Below, in pieces: positions 1 through 4,138 of a stretch of DNA of 5,659 bases. How positions within the stretch are numbered: position 1 is the stretch's first letter; every line of letters begins with the position of its first letter. This DNA comes from an uncultured Eubacteriales bacterium (GTDB lineage: Bacteria > Bacillota > Clostridia > Oscillospirales > Acutalibacteraceae). The notes under the pieces were generated by a model. That model made no database searches and was not told the origin of the DNA. It saw only the letters and a program-made list of their open reading frames with translations. Location: the NCBI GenBank assembly GCA_948762645.1, contig CAQBRY010000096.1:1-5659 (forward strand), in the 5' to 3' direction. The position numbers were made by a program, and so were the translations under genes.

Positions 1-99
1 CGTTAAATAAGGTGGGTAATAACAGCTGTTTATCATTCCGCATAATATCTCGTGCGCCAAATTTTCAACCTTAATCTTTTCGCTAAAACTTTTTTCCAT
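1..99 (-). CDS. N-terminal part of an unrecognised protein, possibly under antisense-RNA control
   Basis: This open frame starts at the ATG at 99-97 and runs without a stop for 33 codons off the left edge. An AAAGGAA ribosome binding site lies about nine bases upstream. The visible residues begin MEKSFSEKIKVENLAHEIL and continue with a Cys, Gly and Met and a Tyr-Tyr-Pro-Pro stretch. I do not recognise the family. The gene lies 152 bases downstream of the RHH regulator gene on the same strand, and I see no minus-strand terminator between them, so co-transcription is likely. Its ribosome binding site is buried in a 12-bp hairpin, and an antisense RNA appears to be made from its leader. By analogy with plasmid cop/rep operons it might be a replication initiator, but nothing in these 33 residues shows that. 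It was chosen for its start context and structured leader rather than for coding similarity. Confidence 0.6.
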   Translation of the reverse strand, partial: MEKSFSEKIKVENLAHEILCGMINSCYYPPYLT

Positions 100-106
100 T
101 TTAATA

Positions 107-187
107 AATTCCTTTCAATTTTTATTACAACTAACCTTGAAAGAAATTCGCGCGTATGGTATAATATTTACGCTCTAATTTGCTTTC
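107..187 (-). promoter_or_regulatory. Leader RNA switch with alternative hairpins controlling the ribosome binding site
   Basis: In the minus-strand RNA three segments compete. Segment Z (118-107) holds the AAAGGAA ribosome binding site. Segment Y (148-137, AAUUUCUUUCAA) pairs with all twelve bases of Z, with one G-U pair and an 18-base loop, which would block translation. Segment X (187-177, GAAAGCAAAUU) can pair instead with ten bases of Y, with one bulged C. Between X and Y a five-pair GCGUA/UACGC stem (173-169 with 156-152) would extend that alternative hairpin. X-Y and Y-Z cannot form together, so X acts as an anti-anti-Shine-Dalgarno. The pairings are read directly from the sequence; the on/off function is inferred. 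Confidence 0.55.
137..165 (+). promoter_or_regulatory. Extended -10 promoter for an antisense RNA
   Basis: The -35 box TTGAAA (137-142) is followed after exactly 17 bases by TATAAT (160-165). A TATGG immediately before the -10 box makes it an extended -10 (TGn) promoter. Predicted transcription starts near 171-173 and runs rightward. No credible plus-strand gene follows; the nearest signal is a terminator ending at about 257. The -35 box overlaps the anti-Shine-Dalgarno arm of the opposite-strand leader, so part of its match could be forced by that hairpin. Confidence 0.6.
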
Positions 188-257
188 GGGCTGTTGTGAG
201 TATGTGGGAAGTAGTGATTTTCATTAGCGTTGAACACTGCTTTCCCGTTTTTTATTT
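172..257 (+). ncRNA. Predicted antisense RNA of about 80-85 nt to the leader of the left-edge gene
   Basis: The RNA is defined by the extended -10 promoter at 137-165 and the rho-independent terminator at 206-257. It has no convincing reading frame of its own. It is fully complementary to the minus-strand leader between the RHH gene and the left-edge gene, and its last few bases touch the stop codon of the RHH gene. Its 5' end covers leader segment X (177-187), the piece needed to release the ribosome binding site. The 18-base loop of its terminator hairpin would face the matching loop in the leader, allowing a kissing contact. A UUCG-type loop may form at 182-191. The size is similar to counter-transcribed RNAs of Gram-positive plasmids such as pT181, which are of the order of 80-90 nt as I recall. 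It matches no specific Rfam family that I know. Confidence 0.5.
206..257 (+). terminator. Rho-independent terminator of the antisense RNA
   Basis: GGGAAGTAGTG (206-216) pairs with CACTGCTTTCCC (235-246), giving eleven pairs with one G-U and one bulged T, around an 18-base loop. The stem is followed by G and then TTTTTTATTT (248-257). The T tract lies only on the plus-strand side, so it terminates rightward transcription and is not a terminator for the RHH gene, whose stop codon overlaps the T tract from the other strand. Confidence 0.7.
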
Positions 258-410
258 GAGGTCTGACTTTAACTTCTTAATTCCACGCCTTGCCGCTTCG
301 CCTTTTGTAACAGATTTTTGTTCGCAATACTGATTTAAAATTTGATTGCACTCTTCATCATACTTAACTGACATACGGTAACACTTTGGATTATCCGTTG
401 GTCGACCCAT
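252..410 (-). CDS. Small ribbon-helix-helix (CopG-like) transcriptional regulator
   Basis: This is a 52-residue protein starting MGRPTDNPK, an N-terminal signature I associate with small ribbon-helix-helix proteins of Clostridia mobile elements. A short beta segment (CYRMSVKYD) is followed by two helices, with a polar turn around SVTKGEAAR, and the protein ends in a Lys-rich tail. That order is the RHH fold, which binds DNA as a dimer through the paired beta strands. The frame is open back to a GTG at 452, but the promoter predicts transcription from about 450, so that start is unlikely. The ATG at 410 fits the family N-terminus although its ribosome binding site is weak (GGG ten bases upstream); a TTG at 425 is an alternative. 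It probably represses its own promoter and, being upstream on the same strand, the left-edge gene. The role resembles CopG-type repressors but is inferred. Confidence 0.7.
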   Translation of the reverse strand: MGRPTDNPKCYRMSVKYDEECNQILNQYCEQKSVTKGEAARRGIKKLKSDLK

Positions 411-437
411 TTTTTTTGAACCCAAATCCTCACCCCC

Positions 438-475
438 ATACTTTGGGCACACCTAAATTATATACTTAGGACATA
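438..475. repeat. Direct and inverted repeats over the RHH promoter, likely operator
   Basis: Two related 14-mers, ATACTTTGGGCACA (438-451) and ATACTTAGGACATA (462-475), match at ten of fourteen positions and start 24 bases apart. They flank the -10 box and predicted start site. An inverted repeat CCTAA/TTAGG (452-456 and 466-470) spans the -10 box itself. Small RHH repressors usually bind such short repeats at their own promoters, so this is a plausible autoregulatory operator. Binding is inferred. Confidence 0.4.
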
Positions 476-485
476 CCAATGTCAA
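457..485 (-). promoter_or_regulatory. Consensus sigma-A promoter of the RHH gene and probably the left-edge gene
   Basis: On the minus strand TTGACA (485-480) is followed after 17 bases by TATAAT (462-457), a perfect match in both boxes and in spacing. Transcription would start near 450, about 40 bases before the ATG at 410. Such a strong promoter fits a gene that is held down by an autorepressor. It diverges from the yefM promoter, with 34 bases between the two -35 boxes. Confidence 0.8.
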
Positions 486-519
486 TACTCAAAGTAAAAA
501 ACTTTTTCACATAAATGAC

Positions 520-558
520 TTGACATTTCATATAATATATTGTACAATTAATTGTACC
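520..558 (+). promoter_or_regulatory. yefM-yoeB promoter with overlapping YefM operator
   Basis: TTGACA (520-525), 17 bases, then TACAAT (543-548) form the promoter. Over the -10 box lies a perfect 16-bp palindrome, GTACAATTAATTGTAC (542-557). It holds two TGTAC cores: TGTACA (541-546) and TGTACC (553-558), with centres 12 bp apart. As I recall, the E. coli YefM operator has a long and a short palindrome with TGTACA cores at that same 12-bp spacing. This site would therefore be where the YefM-YoeB complex represses its own operon. The pattern is seen directly; binding is inferred from the family. Confidence 0.8.
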
Positions 559-583
559 TAATTAAGAACAAGGAGATAATATT

Positions 584-850
584 ATGTTAGCTGTTAATTA
601 TTCAAATTTAAGAGATAATCTTAAAGACTACTGCGATAAAGTAAGCGACGATTTTGAAACAGTAATTGTTACTCGTAAAGATGACAAAAATGTGGTTATA
701 ATCTCATTAGAAGAGTACAATAATTTAAAAGAAAATCTTTATATCATGAGTAATCCTAAAAATTACAGCCGATTATTAGAGTCTAAAAGACAGCTTGAAA
801 CAGGCAATTTTAAAGAACATGAATTGATAGAGGATAATGAAGATGATTAA
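584..850 (+). CDS. yefM: YefM/Phd-family antitoxin
   Basis: This is an 88-residue type II antitoxin. The N-terminal part (MLAVNYSNLRDNLKDYCDKV, then an acidic linker and VIVTRKDDKNVVIISLEEYNNL, about residues 1-50) is the Phd/YefM DNA-binding and dimerisation domain. The motif pattern in which a V-I-V-T-R strand leads to a V-V-I-I-S-L-E-E-Y helix start is typical. The C-terminal half is polar and acidic, ending EDNEDD, as expected for the flexible segment that wraps the toxin. AGGAG lies eight bases before the ATG. The gene is the first of a two-gene operon, overlaps yoeB by eight bases, and should repress the operon through the palindrome at 542-557. It is intact and complete. Confidence 0.92.
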   Translation: MLAVNYSNLRDNLKDYCDKVSDDFETVIVTRKDDKNVVIISLEEYNNLKENLYIMSNPKNYSRLLESKRQLETGNFKEHELIEDNEDD

Positions 851-1103
851 ATTATTTTCTGATATAGCATGGGAAGACTATACAAGTTGGATAGATGAAG
901 ATAGGAAAATCATGAAAAAAATCAATACACTATTAAAAGATGTAGAAAGAAATCCGTTTGACGGATTGGGTAAACCAGAGCCATTAAAAAATGAATTATC
1001 GGGATATTGGAGCAGAAGAATAACTGAAAAGCATCGTCTAATTTATAAAGTGTACGAAGATAAGATTTATATCATTGGCTGTAAAGGGCATTATGACGAT
1101 TAG
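843..1103 (+). CDS. yoeB: YoeB-family ribosome-dependent mRNA interferase toxin
   Basis: This is a RelE-superfamily toxin that cuts mRNA in the ribosomal A site. Starting at the ATG at 843 gives 86 residues and aligns in register with E. coli YoeB: Glu46 in GKPEPLK, Arg65 in KHRLIY, and His83-Tyr84 near the C-terminus are all present, so the active site looks intact. The SGYWSRRITEKHR segment is the family signature. Another ATG six bases upstream (837) is possible, but AGAGGA at 829-834 is better spaced from 843. The start lies inside the last codons of yefM, which suggests translational coupling that keeps antitoxin in excess. A rho-independent terminator begins at the TAG stop. In this position the pair may stabilise the element or act in phage defence; that role is inferred. 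Confidence 0.93.
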   Translation: MIKLFSDIAWEDYTSWIDEDRKIMKKINTLLKDVERNPFDGLGKPEPLKNELSGYWSRRITEKHRLIYKVYEDKIYIIGCKGHYDD

Positions 1104-1136
1104 GACGCAAGTTAATTTTTGTGTCCTTTATTTTTT
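1102..1136 (+). terminator. Rho-independent terminator of yefM-yoeB
   Basis: AGGACGCAA (1102-1110) pairs with TTGTGTCCT (1119-1127), nine pairs including one G-U, around the loop GTTAATTT, followed by TTATTTTTT (1128-1136). The G-U pair would become an A-C mismatch on the other strand, and that strand has no U tract after the stem, so it works only rightward. The stem starts within the yoeB stop codon, and its T tract overlaps the stop codon of the convergent head-closure gene. Confidence 0.88.
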
Positions 1137-1451
1137 AGAAAGTTTCGCATAAATAGAAATATCATTTTTGTATCCCTCAAAGTTGTCAATTCTGGTAATG
1201 TCATAATATTTGCCGCTGTATTCTATTTCCATATCTGTGGTAATATCATCTCGATAGTTTATTATGAATAAACACTCCTCGTCATGTTGCACCGCTTTTG
1301 AGGCATAAAATTCTTTTCCTGATAATTGTCTGTAATATGCCCACAATGTACCGCTGTGTATCGGTATCCATTCATCAATCATAAACCCGTCTTTATCTTT
1401 GGATTGTTGCAATTTAACAATTCATATTTTTTTATCTTTTAGCTTTTTCAT
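1128..1451 (-). pseudogene. Phage head-closure (head-tail adaptor) protein, in-frame TGA at codon 10
   Basis: This resembles the SPP1 gp16-like head-closure family, which caps the connector and stops DNA leaking before tail joining. The matching part is DGFMIDEWIPIHSG, then WAYYRQLSGKEFYASKAVQ, an I-I-N-Y-R strand, and YYDITRIDNFEGYK near the end. The natural start is the ATG at 1451, preceded by AAGGAAG that overlaps the large-terminase stop; the full frame is 107 residues, the usual family length. Codon 10 is TGA (1424-1422), within MKKLKDKKI-stop-IVKLQQ. I recall related proteins having Trp here (D-K-I-W-I-Q-K), so TGG to TGA is the likely change. A TTG at 1412 could in principle restart translation 13 codons in, but it has no good ribosome binding site. 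It is the last gene of the late block. Confidence 0.72.
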
Positions 1452-1467
1452 TTATAAATTCACTTCC

Positions 1468-3111
1468 TTACAAAGCGTTTTTAAATTCATTAAAGTGTTC
1501 ATAAAGTCCAACGTAAGCGTCAAGCAAACTCGCTGTTCCGTCTATCCTTTGTTTAGGGCTTTGCGCTTTAATCGGTACTATATTTCCATTTCTGTCGGTT
1601 TGTACTCCTGTATTGGTCAAACACCATTTAAGTATCGGATTGTTATTGTAATTTATCTTTTTAGCTTTTAGGTCTGCTCCCAACATTTGCATAGGCAGAC
1701 TTAAAGTTTTTGCTCCTTGTATGCAACGCACCATTATAAAGCCGCTATTCTCCATTTCCTCCGCCCAATATTTCGCACTATAACTGTCATAATAAATCCA
1801 TGCAGGAGTTATCCCATAATCGTTCACCATTTCAAGAAACCACGCTGTCACGTCTACATAATTTATTGAGTTGCCGTTACACAGTCTTAAAAGCCCGTGC
1901 TGCAACCATTTATCGTATGGGATTTTATCAAGCTGTACTCTTTTTTAAAAATTATCTCTCGACAGCCAATACATTTGAGTTATAAATCTTTCTTCTGTAT
2001 CTTTGTTCATCATCAAAAGAGTTGCACAAGTTAAATCTGTTGTGATACTCAAATCTGCTCCGCCTATTGCATAACAATTTTTAAACTCTGATAAATCAAA
2101 AATTTTTTCGTTATTTATATCATCAAAAGAAAGCCACGCGGTGCTAATTGTATCTCGAATATTAAAATCTTTTGTAAGTATACCACTTAAATCTTTGGGG
2201 CTATTTTTCGCTCTTTCCACTTTCTCTGTTAAGTCTTTTAGCTTTTTAATCGTATTTAATCCTGGATTTGCTTTTTCCCATGCTTTTGGATTAATCCATT
2301 CTTCTTTGCCGTCAAGTTCATAAATTATCGGTAAAAATGTTTCATCAATAAATGTTCCGTCTGCAACTTTGCACGCATACGAATACATATCGTCAAATAT
2401 GCACTCTCTGACAGTTCCTGCGGTTGTAATCATTATAAATAACGGTTGACGTCTCGCACTTTGGCTTTGCTTCATGACTTCATAACAATTTCTATCTTTT
2501 ACGCTGTGGAGTTCGTCCATAATCACTAAATGAGAATTTAACCCGTCAAGTGTATCGCTGTTCTTACCTAAAGGCTGAAATTTGCTCATAGTTAAAGGAA
2601 AATATAAGTCTGACTTTCTCTTTTTAACAAAATTATTTAGTTCTGGGCTTTGCTTTATCATGTTGTATGTTTCGTCAAAGATAATTCTTGCCTGGTCTTT
2701 CTTTGTGGCTGTGCTATAAATTTCTGCTCCTGGCCCATTGTCGGCAATTAACATATAAAGTGCAAGCCCAGAGAGCATTGTGCTTTTTCCGTTCTTTCGC
2801 GCTACCATAAATAAAGTTTCTTTATATTTTCTAAATCCTGTTTCTTTATCCACAAAGCCAAAGAGTGCGGATATAAAAGCCTTTTGAAACAACTCTAACT
2901 TAACGGGTTTTCCTGCCCACTCGCCTTTTGAGTGTTTACAAAATTTTTCTATAAATTCTATTGGTCTGACTGCTTTTTTCTCATCAAAAATATACTTGCT
3001 ATCTGGATTTTTCATATCATCTGCAAGCTTTTTATAAACCTTATAAACCCTCTTAGACGTTGTTATTTCGTTATTTTCTATTTTTTCTAAATATTTTAAA
3101 ATGTAATTCAT
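1468..3111 (-). pseudogene. terL: Phage terminase large subunit, split by an in-frame TAA
   Basis: The ATPase-nuclease that pumps DNA into proheads, Terminase_1/HK97 type. The frame runs 547 codons plus stop, normal length, with one internal TAA at codon 389 (1947-1945). The ATPase half is intact: Walker A VARKNGKS (residues about 103-110), Walker B HLVIMDE (194-200) and the ITTAGT coupling motif (228-233). The RNase-H-like nuclease begins with GGADLS (Asp353). The other two likely metal-binding aspartates, in IYYD (442) and QRIDGTASLLDAY (524), lie after the stop. The context is DNF-stop-KRVQLDKIPYDKW, where I recall relatives having Gln, so CAA to TAA is likely. The downstream frame is open and well conserved. 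A product ending at residue 388 could hydrolyse ATP but should not cut DNA. The ATG at 3111 follows AGGA, two bases after the terS stop. Confidence 0.88.
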
Positions 3112-3113
3112 AT

Positions 3114-3461
3114 TTATTCCTGATTTATGAAATTATATAATTTATTTTGTGTATTCTCCTCTTGACTTTTAGGTATCATGCTTGCAAGCTGTTTATAAAG
3201 TAAGCTGTAACGCTGAATTGTTGTATTATACGCTTTTAATGCAGGGCTTTCTCTCATAAACTTTTGTTTTCCCTGCTCGAATAAATCAACTGTTCCTGTT
3301 TCTTCAATGATTTTTCGTAAATCTTCAAGAGTTTTTGTTATAAAGCATATTTCTATAATTATATTTTGTGCTATTTGTTTGCGTTCTTCTGGTATAGTTT
3401 TTAATATTTCCTCAAATTGCTTTAAGTCCTTGCTAATTTCTTTTATTTTTGTTTTATTCAT
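3114..3461 (-). CDS. terS: Phage terminase small subunit, P27 family
   Basis: This is a 115-residue protein that recognises the packaging site and delivers DNA to TerL. It is mainly helical and charged. The C-terminal half carries the P27-family pattern EETGTVDLFEQGKQKFMRESPALKAYN, followed by a T-T-I-Q-R-Y-S-L-L-Y-K-Q-L helix. An in-frame GTG at 3470 lies inside the ribosome binding site (GAGGTG), which is spaced six bases from the ATG at 3461, so the ATG is the start. It is one of two complete, undamaged late genes in the window, with the connector. Its stop codon sits two bases before terL. P27-type terminases usually go with cos packaging, matching the HNH gene and the non-coding gap just upstream. 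Confidence 0.88.
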   Translation of the reverse strand: MNKTKIKEISKDLKQFEEILKTIPEERKQIAQNIIIEICFITKTLEDLRKIIEETGTVDLFEQGKQKFMRESPALKAYNTTIQRYSLLYKQLASMIPKSQEENTQNKLYNFINQE

Positions 3462-3470
3462 GTGTATCAC

Positions 3471-3580
3471 CTCGTTTTATTTACCTCACCCTTAATATAA
3501 AAACTTGTAGAGAGGTTTTTTATACTGGGCGCTCGGTGTTTTGACTGCTTGATTTATTGTTTAAGTACGGGGGGACTTAA
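3471..3580. other. Candidate cos (packaging) region between HNH and terS
   Basis: The only sizeable non-coding gap in the late block (about 100 bases) lies between the HNH stop and terS, where cos-type phages with this gene order usually have their cohesive-end site. It contains two GC-rich islands in an otherwise AT-rich background. One is CTGGGCGCTCGG (3525-3536). The other is a G run inside a perfect inverted repeat, TTAAGT-ACGGGGGG-ACTTAA (3561-3580), whose left arm contains the HNH stop codon. A weaker AAAAAC/GTTTTT inverted repeat lies near 3499-3520. Which site is cut, if any, cannot be told from sequence alone. Confidence 0.4.
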
Positions 3581-3860
3581 TCACATCTCCGTCTTTCGTA
3601 AACATGACATCATTATTACATACCTCACAACTTTTGTGTTTCAGATTATGACAGACTATACATAGAGCCTCAAGATTATTTCAATCAAGAGTTATATTAG
3701 GATTATTTATATTCTTTGGATTTATATATTTAATATGGTGGACTATGCGCGCAGTTTCTCCACATCTCTCACAAATATAGTTTTGACTCATCATATATGC
3801 AGCCTGTGTGTCTTTCCACTTTTTGCTGTGATAAAAAGCTTTCGCATAGTCCTTACTCAT
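3561..3860 (-). pseudogene. Phage HNH endonuclease, in-frame TGA at codon 60
   Basis: This is a packaging-associated HNH nuclease, which in HK97-like phages assists terminase in specific DNA cutting. Reading through the TGA gives 99 residues: MSKDYAKAFYHSKKWKD, a CERC zinc pair (30-33), His41-His42, PNITLD, then NNLEALC with a CIVCHN zinc pair (67-70) and His71. The expected H, N and H are therefore His42, Asn62 and His71. TGA at 3683-3681 falls between ITLD and NNLEALC, where relatives have Trp as I recall (LDWNNLEALC). Truncation there removes Asn, the second zinc pair and the last His, so the short product should be inactive. The ATG at 3860 follows AGGAG by eight bases; a GTG one codon earlier is less likely. 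It starts four bases after the connector stop, and the frame ends at the cos candidate. Confidence 0.85.
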
Positions 3861-3864
3861 CACC

Positions 3865-4137
3865 TCAGCTCCTATCTGCTTTTAATGTTATTGCTTTTAG
3901 TAAACTGTCTATTGTTCGTTGCAGCTTTTCACTTTCTGATTGTTCCGCGTTGTACCACAACTGCAATATAAACCTGCTTACCGTATTTGTTAAAGGCTCT
4001 GTGTTCTGCTGTGAAAATGTCATACCTGTTGTAATCTCAATATAGCTTGGTATTGCCTCTAATAATGCTCTTATTATATTGTCATTGTCCGTACCGTCAA
4101 TTCTTAAAAATTCTCTCGCTTGCTCTAAACTTAACAT
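3865..4137 (-). CDS. Phage head-tail connector protein, HK97 gp6-like
   Basis: This is a 90-residue protein of the gp6/gp15-like connector family, whose subunits form a ring beneath the portal. The start MLSLEQAREFLRIDGTDND is typical (L-x-x-A-K/R-x-F-L-R-I-D, then a D-D/N-x-I-I helix), followed by a helical body with IEITTG and QLWYN. The ATG lies one base after the capsid stop codon, so translation is probably coupled to capsid; there is only a weak GAGGG site. It is undamaged. It is the only gene in the window that ends with TGA, and a TAA follows three codons further on in the same frame. That matters for the question of whether TGA is a stop in this element. Confidence 0.85.
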   Translation of the reverse strand: MLSLEQAREFLRIDGTDNDNIIRALLEAIPSYIEITTGMTFSQQNTEPLTNTVSRFILQLWYNAEQSESEKLQRTIDSLLKAITLKADRS

Positions 4138-4138
4138 T

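Noticed and set aside
206..246. Hairpin as a minus-strand terminator for the RHH gene
   Set aside because: On the minus strand the stem is preceded by an A tract and followed by CACATACTC, with no U run, so it does not terminate leftward transcription.
52..333. Plus-strand open frame of 93 codons
   Set aside because: It has no ribosome binding site, begins inside the opposite-strand gene at 99-1, covers the antisense RNA and most of the RHH gene, and its translation is hydrophobic and low-complexity with no family resemblance.
411..452. Longer start (GTG at 452) for the RHH protein
   Set aside because: The -10 box at 462-457 puts transcription start near 450, so this GTG would not be in the mRNA, and the family N-terminus MGRPTDNPK begins at the ATG at 410.
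531..536. TATAAT as the -10 box for yefM
   Set aside because: It is only five bases from TTGACA and has no -35 match 17 bases upstream; TACAAT at 543-548 has exact 17-base spacing.
1399..1671. Plus-strand frames opposite the late genes (also near 2141, 3307, 3735, 3797, 4079, 5070 and 5388)
   Set aside because: All lie antisense to recognised phage genes, lack ribosome binding sites, and give Phe/Ile/Ser-rich low-complexity translations typical of the reverse strand of AT-rich coding DNA.
1905..1945. Intein, intron or two-gene organisation of terL
   Set aside because: The two halves are in the same frame with only 13 codons between the stop and the second open segment, and the protein is continuous across it apart from the single TAA.
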